From contig OY987306.1 in NCBI GenBank assembly GCA_963920635.1, forward strand, positions 10,186,001-10,250,000: DNA of 64,000 bases. The letters are read 5' to 3'. The stretch is from Pseudeuparius sepicola. Its lineage: Eukaryota > Arthropoda > Insecta > Coleoptera > Anthribidae. This document shows positions 12,000 through 23,010 of the stretch, in pieces. Under the pieces are notes generated by a model, which saw only the letters and a program-made list of their open reading frames with translations, did not search any database and had not been told where the DNA came from. A program made the translations under genes and the position numbers. Every line of letters starts with the position of its first letter. The stretch's first letter is position 1.

Positions 12000-13122
12000 C
12001 ACGGGCGTAGCCAGGATTTAGTTTTGGGGGGGGGGGTTTAGTTTGAGAAGTAAATAAAACAACAAAAATATACTTACATGAAATTTAATATCTATATATT
12101 CATCCGAAAAACTACGACATATTTATAAAGTTCTTAACTTTAAATGAAATGGATAAATTAATTTCGTTCCTCTGCGCTAAATCTAAAACCATTAAAGAAG
12201 AAATCTTCGGATTTAATATATCCACTACTTCATCTGCATGAATTTCTGTTCCATAGTGAATGTTTATTAGAGCCAAACCATTAAGTCTGTTTTCACTTGT
12301 AGTGTTTCGTAAATAGTTTTTCAGTCTGCTTAGGCTCGAGAAAGACCTTTCTGGGGCAGCAGTGGATACAGGAATGGTAGCCAAGATTTGTAGTAATGTG
12401 TAAATATTAGGATAAAGGTTTTTATCGCACATATCTAGGCATTCCAAACTAGATTTCGGGGTAGGCAGTCTTCTTATCAGCATGCAAGGTAGCTGAAGCT
12501 TTGATAGCTAAATCCAAATTTGTTTCTTTATTAGAAACCCCTTGACCTTGACTACACCACTTTTTCCAGTAGTCCATACCTTTAGGTTTATCACCCTTCC
12601 TTTTCCCCCTCCATTTTTCGACAGTAATAATGATTCACGTATCTATCCTTAACAAGGTCATCGAATAACAGTGCACTAAAATTACTCACTTACACGGTAC
12701 ACTTAATTCTCTTCACTATTCGTTCACCACTTTTCACTTTTATTCGCTTCGAGTTCGCATGGAACAATACTGCCGTAAGCGCGGTCACGCGCCGTGGCGC
12801 CGCTTATATAGCAGCCCAGTAGCCGTCCAGAAACTTCCACGAACTTCCACAAAGTTCCGCTCATTTCGACCTAGGGGCGTGGCGAATAATCGAGAAACAA
12901 CGCAAAGTGTCCCTACAATACAAAATAGTTCGGCTGCAACTGCGTCTGCCTCTCGTCAAAAGATGGCGCTAGGCGCTACTATTACTACATAATATATTCA
13001 AACGTAATAATAATTTAACTCTTCACTCCTCGTATTTTTTCGGTATAATATTAGGTAATATTTTGCTTATTTCGGGGGGGGGGTTTGAACCCCCGAACCC
13101 CCCCCTCTTGGCTACGCCCGTG
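12000..13122 (-). mobile_element. internally deleted hAT element, copy 1
   Basis: The termini CACGGGCGTAGCCAGGA and (inverted) CACGGGCGTAGCCAAGA form the TIR. An exact 8-bp target duplication CAAGTGCC flanks it at 11992-11999 and 13123-13130, the hallmark of hAT elements. It carries only the start and the C-terminal dimerisation end of a transposase on the minus strand. Poly-G and poly-C runs lie just inside the TIRs. It sits 118 bp from the donor of NMDA-receptor exon B. A near-identical copy is at 52355-53484. Confidence 0.92.
12112..12690 (-). pseudogene. hAT transposase, internally deleted (copy 1)
   Basis: The minus-strand text from about 12690 begins with a lysine-rich N-terminal stretch ending near LHADKK, then shifts frame into the C-terminal part. 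The C-terminal 123 codons contain PERSFSSLSRLKNYLRNT and NRLNGLALINIHYG, which is the hAT C-terminal dimerisation domain (Dimer_Tnp_hAT). In an intact hAT transposase the RNase-H-like DDE core lies between these two parts, and here it is absent. The product cannot be catalytic. The element would need an autonomous relative to move. Confidence 0.82.
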
Positions 13123-13240
13123 CAAGTGCCCCAAACGCCACTTTGTGCACGTTCGAAGGAAAAGGTCATTAAAAGTCGATAAGATGTCCCGATGTCCGAC
13201 ATTCATGATCTCGCCAGATATGAAGAAATACGGTCCTTAC

Positions 13241-13460
13241 CAGTGAACTCGAAGAACTCCTCCCGCGTGATCATGAAGGCGGCCAAGTTGGCGGTGTAGA
13301 TGGCCAGGAAGACCACGGCGAACATCGCCCACACGTTCGTCATGAAGCGCGACGTGAATCCCCGGGGGGAGTCCACGTGCACGGCGGCTTGGAAGAGGAC
13401 GGCCCACACCAGCCAGTAGGTGCGGAACAAGGAGAATCGATGCGGGGGCGCTGGGTTACC
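13241..13460 (-). CDS. Nmdar2: NMDA receptor subunit 2, pore/M3 exon
   Basis: This internal exon has 220 coding bases: acceptor TTGTTGCAG before 13460, donor GTAAGG after 13241. It enters in phase 0 and leaves after one base of a codon. It encodes the pore-loop segment ([19 protein letters not shown]), then helix M3 ([21 protein letters not shown]), then [21 protein letters not shown] corresponds to the conserved SYTANLAAF gate of ionotropic glutamate receptors. The pore N-site position of vertebrate GluN2 appears to be glutamine here (LFQAAV). Insect NMDAR2 is my best match; NMDAR1 has different M2-M3 text. The protein is a subunit of a glutamate-gated cation channel in the neuronal membrane. 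The next exon downstream is outside the window. Confidence 0.93.
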
Positions 13461-13570
13461 CTGCAACAACAAAGTCTAGATGATACCAGGGCCGTTCCTA
13501 ACCCTTTTGGCGCCCCGTGCAAAATAAAATTTGCCGCCCCCCATAAAAAATTAGTTGAAGGAACAAAATG

Positions 13571-15464
13571 TAGGGGAATGCGGGGCAATATGGGGTACCG
13601 GGGTATAACGGGGTACGAGTATTTTTAGTAGATACAGCCCAACTGAAGGAGGCAAATTTCAAATCTACATGTCCCCCTCCCACCTCTTTTCGATGCAAGA
13701 TCACGCCCCCGGTCAAGTCAATTCAGTGAGTACATAGCCATTGTTGGGCGTACAACAGCTCCCGTGTTTTAAAATTTGTATTTACCTTTATCCAAGGTAA
13801 ATACAGTTTTTATACGATTTTCGATGTGAGTTTTATTGCTTAATTAGACTTATTATTAAGTATGATTAATCTAAATCATTTTATCGAAAAATAATTGTCG
13901 TTGTAAATTTTATTTATATTTTATTGTAAAACGTGCGTCGGGGCAAAATGGGGTATTAGAGATTGGGCAAAATGGGCTACCCGGATGTCTATTGAAATAC
14001 CTACATAAGGCAATTTAGTTTTATTCTTGGACACTTCAACAGGTGATAGAAAATCATAAAATATTACTATTTTGTGAATAGCTTTTTATACACAGCCGCC
14101 TCGTTTTCGAAATACAGGATGTTTATAAATTCTCAAAAATTTTAACGTTTTATTTTTTATTTTTCCAACCGTTAAAGATACTTAAACAAAATTTGGTACA
14201 CAACATGCGTTGATCCAGTGTCACAAAATACGGTAATACCAAGGTCCCAATCTAGCCAGTGGCGGAGATATGATATGGGTATACAATACTCTTGAATAAC
14301 TCTCATTATTCTAAGCAAAAACTGTCTCTTGCCTTTTTTTGTATCTGCCGCAGTTCTACGGAAAAATTAATTTATCTTTTATTGCTTTTATGGAATGCAA
14401 AAAATAAACTATTTAATTTGAAAAAAATGTCATTTTAGATTTCTCTTTGGTCAGTACTGAATAAAAATGTGATATTAATTCAACAAACCAATAATGCCAT
14501 TCGTGGCCAACTATTGTTTTGTTATCTATTTTTTTTCTTTTAAGTGGTTTTTAACGGGTCAGTTTTGATTTTCTCAACTGTAACACATTGTTTAATATCC
14601 TCTGACCAAATAGAGAGCAGACGGAGTGATTTTTTCAAATTACATATTTTTTCTGGCAATTCAAAAAGGAGTTATATAACAGAAAAATCAAATTTACCGT
14701 GAAACTATTACAGATACAAAAAATGCCAAGAGATGGTTTTTGATTAGAAGAAAAAAAAAAAGCTCTACAGGCCCGTGTCAGTATTTTTCTTGATAAAACA
14801 AATGTAGTGTATACCCATATATCCACCACTGGATATATTTTTGGAACTTGGTATTATCAAATTTTGTGACACTTGATCAATGCATGTACCAAATTTCGTT
14901 TTAATATCTTTAACGGTTGGAAAATAAGAATTAAACGTTAAAATTTTTAAGAATTCAAACATCCTATATCTCAAAAACGAAGCGGCTGTAGATAAAAAGT
15001 TGTACCACAAAATAATAATATTTTTTGATTTTATATCAATCCCGTTGAAGTGTCCCAGAATAAAACTGAATCAACCCGAATATTGTTTAATTTGTTTTTT
15101 AATTTGTTTAAGATGGCGAAACGATATGAACGAAATCTAACATTTTCATGTTTTTACGTTTTTATTTATTTTTTTAATTTAAAGATTACTGTTTGCTTAA
15201 TAAAACATTTTGGAGAAACGTGTCCTTAATTCACCAAAAACTCACTATTTTAAAGCATACGGGGCAAAACGGGGCAAAGCGCAATTTTCATAAAAGTCCA
15301 AAAAAGTGAAAACTCAGTTACTGATTCGGATATACAAAATGTTGATATTGTTACTAAATCTATCTAACTACCTGTAAATATGCCAGGTATAATTATTTCA
15401 TTTATATAACCAAGGAATATGGGGCTATGAAATTAAGAACCCCATATTGCCCCGCATTCCCCTA
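13571..15464. mobile_element. pogo-like element with GGGGCAA subterminal repeats
   Basis: The ends GGGGAATGCGGGGCAATATG and its inverse near 15438-15462 form a TIR of about 24 bp, flanked by TA. The motif GGGGCAAAAYGGGG recurs inside both ends (about 13939, 13967, 15256, 15270), like subterminal transposase-binding sites. No transposase frame remains. The interior is occupied by the hairpin at 14012-15071. Assignment to pogo/Tigger rests on TIR style and TA target only. Confidence 0.6.
14012..15071. repeat. nested hairpin element, arms about 280 bp
   Basis: AATTTAGTTTTATTCT...GACACTTCAAC at the left is mirrored by GTTGAAGTGTC...AATAAAACTGAAT at the right. Inner complementary blocks include CCAACCGTTAAAGAT / ATCTTTAACGGTTGG and TGTCACAAAAT / ATTTTGTGACA. 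The spacer of about 500 bp (14290-14790) has no gene. Confidence 0.8.
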
Positions 15465-15745
15465 CTCTATTAAGTTTGTTCGTTAAAATATAGGAAAATA
15501 AGTCAAAATATCCTGAAAATCCTTTTAATTTTTATTAGTAATTAGTAACCTTAGTATAATACAGATGCACTTCAATAAAGACGTAAACTTACTTTGTAAT
15601 TAGGTACAAGGAACATGTATACATTATGGGTGGCGCAAAATGACAGTTTTGGTTTGAATGCCTTATAACTTTTTTATTTCTTTGGAAATTATAAATATGT
15701 AGGTATGTTTTGTAATACAGTACATAACTGGGGAATATTGATGAC

Positions 15746-16190
15746 TTAGATGTGAAAGATTACATCTCGCAAATAATGGCCATTTTCTGCTTCGTAAAGT
15801 CGTGCTCTTTTTAACACATTTTCCATTACTTTGAGCAAGATTTCGGGTGTTATGGCGCGGATTTCGTTAAGAGTATTGGTTTTCATTTGAAGAATGGTTA
15901 CTGGCTTATTGACGTACAGTTGGCGTCAGATGAAACCGAACGACGTAAAGCGATTTTCTTGATATTTTTGGAGGAATAATACCCAAAATCCATTCAACAA
16001 ACAACAGATTCAAGCTCAGACCCAGAGACGAAGTGACCAACGAACGCGAAGTTGCCAAATGTCAGAACACAATCCAAATATTCCAAGGAAATGAATTTTT
16101 AGCGTTCAGTTTCGTCTGGCGCCAACCGTACACCCGCTCTTTCAAATAAGCCCAAAAAAAGTCGGGAGCGGTCAAGTCCGGTGAACGTGA
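15746..16190 (-). pseudogene. Tc1/mariner transposase C-terminal fragment, interrupted
   Basis: Reading the minus strand, DLTAPDFFWAYLKERVY is followed, after removal of the nested MITE, by VNKPVTILQMKTNTLNEI and a tail ending EAENGHYLRDVIFHI and stop. PDLTAPDFFLWGYLKDRVY-type text is the third DDE-block region of insect mariner-like (IS630 superfamily) transposases. The N-terminal DNA-binding domain and the first two catalytic residues are absent from this copy. It is non-functional. Confidence 0.78.
15914..16131. mobile_element. small MITE inserted in the transposase frame
   Basis: Ends AGTTGGCGTCAGATGAAAC and (inverted) GGTTGGCGCCAGACGAAAC, flanked by a 4-bp duplication GTAC (15914-15917, 16128-16131). 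Removing the insert plus one GTAC restores the transposase frame exactly (Val-Tyr then Val-Asn), so the boundaries are well fixed. Confidence 0.8.
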
Positions 16191-16601
16191 CAGTCTAGGC
16201 ACGCTTCGTTAGCACAACTGATCGTTCGTTTAAAAAATAAAATTCGACGATTTTGGTTCGTTGTCCTATCGTTGTCCCAAGTCTACTTTACCAATTTCTG
16301 AAAGAAAAAAAATAAAAACAAATTAATACAAAAGTTATATAGCATTTAAACCATAACTGTCATTTTGCGCCACCCTGTAGTACAGGGTCATTCAAACTCG
16401 GCGTCCCAGGCCTATAGTTTAACATTAAAACTTTAAAAATATTAAATATTAATAATTATAATAATAGCTGAATATTCTTTCTCGCATTTATACCTATCCC
16501 TTTTCTATTTATTTCATTTCTTATTATTACGGATATATTCCTACACATTCTTCGCCTGGCCTGACGACACCTTTAGAATTGCCAGTAGGTATGGTAAAAG
16601 A

Positions 16602-16860
16602 TTTCTAAAAAATTTCGCCTGCGGCGCATTTTACAAAATTGTTTTAAATATGCAATTGTCCCTCCCCACTCGAAATTAATTTCTATATGCCTACTTTTTT
16701 AAAAAGTGACATGCAAAAATATACCATTTTAGTAGCGTATCAATTTGCAAAAATTTGTTCTTAATGGATTAAATAATTCTTTGGTGGGGCCCCGCACTTT
16801 CATCCGGCACCCATGCTCACAAAAGCCCCAAATTTTCGCTAGATACGGCCCTGAGTCAAG
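16602..16860. mobile_element. hAT-family end fragment
   Basis: The block TTTCGCCTGCGGCGCATTTT is shared with 37793-37823 (TTTCGTATGCGGCGCATTTT) and 39579-39606 inside hAT-type DNA. The sequence ends with GCTAGATACGGCCCTG, whose inverse CAGGGCCGTATCTAGC is a typical hAT terminus and resembles CAGGGCCGTAG at about 37669. No left end or target duplication was found. Confidence 0.45.
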
Positions 16861-16885
16861 ACCACACTGACGGTTTACCATTGAA

Positions 16886-16942
16886 TGGAAAATTGTCGAT
16901 CGGGCCGACAATTGTCGATCGGGGTCGACAACTGTCGATTGC
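16886..16942 (+). repeat. three ~18-bp units, ACAATTGTCGATCGGG
   Basis: AATTGTCGATCGGG occurs at about 16891 and 16910, and a third diverged unit (AACTGTCGATTG) at about 16930. It is a short tandem repeat rich in TCGA and GATC, without obvious function. Confidence 0.65.
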
Positions 16943-17035
16943 AAATTGCGTTAAAACAAAGAAAAATTCGTTGGCCCTTCTACGCCTTCGTATGACCCTG
17001 CCGCGCGGTGGAGCCGCCATCCCAGTGTTGCCTGA

Positions 17036-17745
17036 TAGAGATTCATGGCTTGACTTGATATTCAAGCTACTTGAATTGACTTGACTTGAAATCAAGTGAA
17101 GTTCAAGTCAAGTAGTAATTTTCCAATATCATAAGTCAAGTATTTATTTCCCAAGTAATTGAAAAATCAAGTTTTTCTTGAAGCTACTTGATTACTTGAT
17201 TTTTGTCAATTTCAAATTTTCTTATCAGTTAGGACAGTTAGGTAAATAATAATAATAAACCTTTGAATTGTACACTTTTTTTTGCAAAACTAGAAAAGAA
17301 TAAAAATAAACTATTTTAAGTCCGTACCAAAACTAAGTGTACCTATAGTCTGTGTAACAACAAAAACTTCTATTTGTTTGTCTGTTTCTGTGTAACATAG
17401 ACAACAAAAGCTTCTATTTGTTTCACGTTAACACCGTTCAAAGCACTTTTTTTCTTAATATATAAACATGTTTCTCGGAAACTTGGTTCTTATTTTGTGT
17501 GTTAATAATAAATAAACATGTTCACAAGTAAAAGTAAATTTTATTGTATTGCCAATTTTAGAGATTCATGGCTTGACTTGATATTCAAGCTACTTGACTT
17601 GACTTGACTTAAAATCAAGTCAAGTTCAAGTCAAGTAGTAATTTTCCAATATCAGGTCAAGTCAAATATTTAATTTGTGAAAAGCTTGATTTTCAAGTCA
17701 AGTTATTTGTTAAAATGTCAAGCTACTTGACTTGATGAAACCCTA
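17036..17745. mobile_element. hAT MITE with CAAGT subterminal repeats
   Basis: Ends TAGAGATTCAT and (inverted) TAGGGTTTCAT, with an exact 8-bp target duplication TTGCCTGA at 17028-17035 and 17746-17753. Both ends carry dense TCAAGT/ACTTGA words. A second copy of the left terminal ~110 bp lies internally at about 17559. It has no coding capacity. It splits a sequence that would otherwise read continuously across the target site. Confidence 0.87.
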
Positions 17746-17982
17746 TTGCCTGATTTGGTTTTTGGGCGTGGAAAACGTGGAGCGGCAACAACTATGATGC
17801 CGTAAGTTCAAAGTTTTTGTTGTTTTCAGTAGTCAGTTTGGTTCAATTTATCTACAATTTTTTGCTTAAAGCTAAAAGTGTAATACTTTAGCTCGTGTTG
17901 ACTTGTGTAATTGTGCTATTTATTTCGATATTTTCTGGAGCTTTAATTAAACATACTAAATTTGATTCTTTTAGAGAGACAT

Positions 17983-19009
17983 GTTACTCTGAGAGAATTG
18001 AAAAGGGTCCTTGAGCCGTTTATTACCCGAAATTGGTTTTAAATACAAAAAGGATGACTTACTTAGTGAAACCTTCAGAAAAATAAAAAATATATGTTTA
18101 TTTATACAGTGTGTCCCAATTTGATACTGGACACCTCAGAAATATATGAAGGGCAAGGAAAATAATTGGTCTCTATTTTTTTATTGGTAGTACCAAGGGA
18201 GAGTATCTCATAGGCGGTGGTATTTGGATGGGGTAATTATTTCATGGCCTGATAAGATTTTTTAAAATAGCAAATGTTCAAGAAACCCCATTAGGGATTT
18301 TTTTGCGACAAAATGTTATTAAGAAAAAAGTGTCGTTTTTGGAGCTTTCAAGTCAAAATTTTATTTTTTTACGATGATCAAGTTTCCTTAAGAATCTTTT
18401 AACGTGAAAGCTCCAGACATAACACATTTCTAAGAAAAAAGTGGGAGAAATAGGCGAAAAAGCTAAAAATCAAAGTAGGCCTAGAGTTTTGAAATTTTGC
18501 AATTCTACTCAGTTTTTCATTCTGAACAAGATTTCTTAATAACATTTTGTCGTAAAAAAATTCCTAATAGGGTTTCATGAAAATTAGCTATTTTAAAAAA
18601 TCCTAGCAGGCCATGAAATAATTACCCCATCCAAATACCACTGCTTATATATATACTCTCCCTTATTGGGACAACCAATAGAAAAATAGAGACCATTTGT
18701 TTTCCTTGTCCTTCATATAGTTCTGAGGTGTCCAGTATCAAATTGGGACACATTGTATAAATGATGTATTAATTATTGTAGACGAGCCATAATGGAAAAA
18801 CCAAATATTGTCAGTCAAAGAGCACAGTTTCTAAGGGAGTATCGACAAAATTTGAATTCTGGGTTAAGACAAGTTGTATTTTTAGATGAGCCTTAGAGGT
18901 ATGTGCACTAGAAATATGGGCATCAGTAATGGAACACACCGAAAAAAATATTAATGAGTGGTACAATAAACAACAAGTTTTGGACGAAGTTGAAAACAAT
19001 TTTTTATAA
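17983..19009 (+). pseudogene. IS630/Tc1-mariner transposase relic
   Basis: Fragments in order are VTLRELKRVLE and EIGFKYKKDD (DNA-binding half), then MEKPNIVSQRAQFLREY and VVFLDE (first catalytic aspartate block), then a C-terminal tail EHTEKNINEWYNKQQVLDE and stop. The same words occur in the relic at 20650-21878 (GFKYKINDVRQYLMEKPDI, VVFLDETW), so the two belong to one family. The middle of the catalytic domain is deleted and a hairpin MITE (18104-18757) splits the gene. It is dead. Confidence 0.75.
18104..18757. mobile_element. hairpin MITE, arms about 230 bp
   Basis: Left TACAGTGTGTCCCAATTTGA, right its inverse ending CACATTGTA, with TA flanks. The arms pair over long blocks such as GGGGTAATTATTTCATGGCC and CAAAATGTTATTAAGAA. 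It is inserted inside the transposase relic 17983-19009, so it is the younger of the two. Confidence 0.87.
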
Positions 19010-20393
19010 AATCAAATAATTCTTACTAAAAAATTGTTTTTAATTTACAGTGGTTTTCTACGACAAATTGAAAAATTTGTCAAATTTTAATCAGTCTGTT
19101 TTAGGTAGCAGCGAAAAAGCCAAAACAAACAAGATAAATGGATCATTGCTGCTTGTTTTTGCGCAGTCCAATTTTCCATTGAATTTAGAATTTATTTTAT
19201 TTTCATGAGGCAATTCCTTCTGATTTGACAGTAAACACGGTATTTTTTCTACTCCTATTAAAAAATAAACGCGAAGTATTCACCATTTTTTGAATATATC
19301 CTTGTTCATGCAACCAATTACACGGCCGCATTCATTTCTAAAAATAACGACGCCACTGACTTTTTGACAGTGCACTAGAGTTGTAGTTTTTGACATCGTT
19401 GACGTAGGGATGGTAATTAAAGTAATGTTTTCTAGTTTATTCCGAAATTCCACAAAGATGTGTGTACTAAGGTGTACCTAGTAAGGAAAGTATAGGTACT
19501 AAACTTTACGATCAGTGCCTGCAAAAAAAGTCTTTTGTAACTTAAACTTTTTGGATGGTTTAGAGATACAATTTGTGACTAAAAACTTCTATAATTTAAA
19601 CCCTGTCGTTTTCTGTTTTTTACTAAATATAGTTATGGACTTTAATACTTAATTAATTTTCTGGGATCTGGGTACGAAACTGAAAAAGGAAAACAACAGT
19701 AGAACTCGATATCCTAAAACTAAAAACCTCCTGTGATTTGTATTATTCCATTTACATAAAAGGTTGTTTTGAGCATAAAATTTGTTTGTGAACATTATTT
19801 CCGAATGCCTCAATTTACAATAAATACAAAAGTTGTGAAAACAATGCCAGATACAGATATATATAAGGGAGCCCGCCCCCTAAAGCAGTTACTTCACAAA
19901 CATTGCTTGTTGAATTCATTAGAATATTATTATACCTATATCCAAAGTGCAAATTTATGGAAATTAACTTTTGTAAAAGTAGGACGAAGTCGGTAGGTCG
20001 GCACAGGCCTTCGAATAAAAAAAAAACAAAAAGGAGTCAACTAAAAAACGGTAGCCCAGTGCGTGAAATCCGAGAACGAGACGTGTGTTGGGGTACGAGG
20101 GTGGGGTCTCATTAATAGGTCCGCATTGTTTTATTTGTTTAGAGCCGGTTGTGGAGGTATTGGTAGAGCTTTCCTCTGTGGTGGTAGCCAAGCTTATTTA
20201 TATATACAAGATAATGGAAAAATATGTTTACTTATTAACAGGTTACATGTGCTACACATACTTAATTATTATTGGTTAATATTTAGAAAATAGAAAACAT
20301 AGTAATTACTTACTGTCATTTCAATATAAAGAATACTAATTTATTTAATGCCTGCCTTTTTGTGGTCTTTATTATTGGAAAATCCATTAGGTA
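19010..20393. other. no gene recognised
   Basis: Several open frames of 60-76 codons occur around 19770-20290 on both strands, with overlapping coordinates and no domain. A block near 19980-20150 has more C+G and CpG (TCGGTAGGTCGGCACAGGCC and following). I cannot assign it. Confidence 0.35.
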
Positions 20394-22496
20394 TAGTAAA
20401 GGCAGAATATAAAGGCGAAGTCGGCCATAAAATCGAGAAAGATGGGCTATGATTTTCCTACCTGCTCTCCCTTATGTTTTGGAGCGAGGGGTTCGGCTTA
20501 AAGAACCGCAAGACCCACTTTTTATTGCTCTGTCCTTGTCTGATACGTTATGTTAATAAAGATAATATATTCAAATGGGAGTACGCCTATAAAACAGGGC
20601 AGTAATTAAATATTTGCTTTATTTTGGTGATAGACTTCCTCTAATAACAATGCAGCATGAAGTATTCAGTGTCCAAAGTAGAAAATTAATATTAAATGTG
20701 GTGAAATATTTCCAAGAAAAAAAAAGAGAACACAAGTGAAAATTTATCGGTACTTTAATGTGCATCGGAGGCGTTACAGATTAGTACAAGGACCATTTCA
20801 CGAATTAGGCAAGAAGGCATTAAACATATTAAAATGGTATACACATTAAAGTAAAGCAGCCCGAAAACTAAAGATTTGACCGAATCGGATAAAGGAGAAA
20901 TAAGAAGTTTGATTTATGACATGACAACTAACAAGCAACACTTAACTAGGGAAAAAATATGCGAAGAACAGGAAAAAAGGTAATTTTGAGCTGCAGCAAA
21001 TCAACGTTAAGTGTAATTTTAAGGAATCTTGGATTTAAGTACAAAATAAACGATGTAAGACAATACTTAATGGAAAAGCCAGATATTGCAACAAAAAGAG
21101 TTAAATTTCTACGACAATATACATCCAATTTATTTTCAAGTTGCCCTCTAGACGTAGTGTTTTTAGACGAGACCTGGATTTTTCAACACGGGGCGAATAT
21201 GAGAACTTGGCACGACAAAAATCCAAAATGTGTACAACAAAAAAGCGAATGATCGCAAAAGGTTTATAATTGTTCATGCCGGTAATAAGGACGGATTTAT
21301 TGATGGCGCTGAGCTTATATTTTCAACGAAAAATAAAAGTGCAGACTACCACGATAATATGAACGACGAAATGTTTGAAAAATGGTTGGAGGAGAAACTA
21401 TTGCCGAAACTTGAAAACCCTTCTTTAATTATAATGGACAATGCGAAATACCATTCCAGGCTGTGTGAAAATGTGCCCAATACAGCCACAAAAAGGAAGA
21501 AATAATTAACTGGCTTCGAAATAAAAAACATATTTTCCTGAAAATTCCCTTAAATGCGAGTTGCTCCAGATCGTTAAAAATTATAAATTCAAGTGGCCTT
21601 ATGCGTCTGACAATATAATTAATAAAATGGGACATCAAGTGTTGAGACTTCCCCCATATCATTGTATATTCAATGCAATATAATTATTGATATGGGCCCA
21701 ATGCAAAACATTTTTTAATAAGAAAATTGTATCTGAGGCAATGCATGATGATATCACGGTGATGTCTATTTGGAAAGAAGCTCTCCAGAAAGTCACTAAA
21801 GAAAACTGGTCCAGTTGTATAAAACACACCGAGAACGTTATTGTTGGGAAAAAGAAAAGATATTGGAAGTTGACATAGACCCAATTATTATTAATTTAAA
21901 TGACGATTGATATTCGGATGATAGTATTTTATGTTCTGACTAAAATTCATAACGAATTAAATGTATATTATTATTATTTATTTATTATGTATATACCGAC
22001 TTCTGACTATGTAAAGTTTATTCTATGTTGATATTTAATTTGTAACTATAAATATAAATATATATATTTTTGCCTAACCATTACAATAATTATTTAAATA
22101 CTTAAGACCTACTTTAAATTTCAGGATCATTATCTTTTAATTGCCAGTCTAAATTAGGGAATTAATCTTCAAAAATTAGAAATGAAATTACAACAGGTAC
22201 CCAAGTACAAATTTTTAATCCGTCCGTTCACATCAGGTAGTAAAGCAATAATTTATTCTAGGCTGACCCTGCCTGCCTTAAACAATCAACTATAGTAATA
22301 CAAGACAAGTACTAGGTTTTCTATCTCTCTTCCTTTCATGAAAGGTGCTTAGCGAACTTTAAGACGTACCTACGTCGAATACAAATTGGAGGAGGAGACA
22401 TGAGTGTAATTGTGCGAGTGCAAGTAAAGCAATAGATACAGAGCTCTCTCTTTGATGATTTATTGCCGACTTCGCCTTTACATTCTGCCCTTACTA
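20394..22496 (+). mobile_element. Tc1/mariner-superfamily transposon, decayed
   Basis: The TIRs TAGTAAAGGCAGAATATAAA and (inverted) TAGTAAGGGCAGAATGTAAA continue through GGCGAAGTCGGC, about 40 bp each. TA is duplicated outside (20392-20393, 22497-22498). Total length is about 2.1 kb, with one transposase gene on the plus strand, now broken by frameshifts and stops. This is the best-delimited class II element here with both ends and a nearly full-length gene. Confidence 0.88.
20650..21878 (+). pseudogene. IS630/Tc1-mariner transposase pseudogene
   Basis: Recognisable pieces in order: an N-terminal segment with RTISRIRQEGI (helix-turn-helix style), TESDKGEIRSLIYDM, then GFKYKINDVRQYLMEKPDIA and DVVFLDETWIF (first Asp), a block with FIIVHAGNKDGFIDGAEL, then SLIIMDNAKYHS (second Asp), and RLPPYHCIFNAI followed by stop then LLIWAQCK (third catalytic region). 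The family normally has an Asn-Pro-Ile-Glu-Leu-Ile-Trp run at the last place, and here the glutamate position is lost to a stop. The tail WKEALQKVTKENWSSCIKH reaches a stop at 21878. At least three frame changes are needed to read it through. Confidence 0.87.
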
Positions 22497-22499
22497 TAG

Positions 22500-23010
22500 A
22501 TACAATAAGAATATTAATTCCCATCCTCACAAGCTAAGTATTTGGATCCCATCTTTAGTGGAATTGAGTTGCAACAGGCATCAGAAATCGTGCACAGTCC
22601 TAATTATCCGACACACACAAATGCCATGCACGTCGTTAGTGGTTTTATAAGCGGCCGTGGACCCAATGGAGATCGGGTCTAAATCAGTCGATAAGCCCTT
22701 TGATTAATTTGCATCCTGGGCGAGTATGAAATCGCGTTTGCGATTTGGGCTTTAGCCGACTGTCACTGCACTTGGAACTAATTGGCAGTTTTTTCTGGTA
22801 CAATGTAATTTGACTTGAAGGGCCTAGAAAATTTTCACACGCCGAAAACAAATATGGGTTCTGTTTTCTTTGCTTTAGTTCTGTAATATAAAGCTGCAAT
22901 TAAAATTAACGATGGGATCGTGATAGAAAAAAGAATGTAATTACCCACTTGCTAACGATTAGGTAAATAATTAGTTATAACTCGCAAGTCAAGCAATATG
23001 CTCGATTAGG
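22500..23010. other. low-repeat non-coding stretch
   Basis: No frame of note and no obvious repeat. The part 22560-22820 has a more even composition than its surroundings and contains an octamer-like TTAATTTGCAT. It could be old unique intron sequence. Confidence 0.3.

Larger units (their letters stand above)
15625..16379 (-). mobile_element. mariner/IS630-type element remnant
   Basis: Inverted ends GGGTGGCGCAAAATGACAGT and its near-perfect inverse ending CACCCTGTA, flanked by TA. It contains the C-terminal part of a Tc1/mariner-type transposase on the minus strand and a later MITE insertion (15914-16131). Another MITE end (TACAGGGTCATTC) starts immediately beyond, at 16380. Confidence 0.72.
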
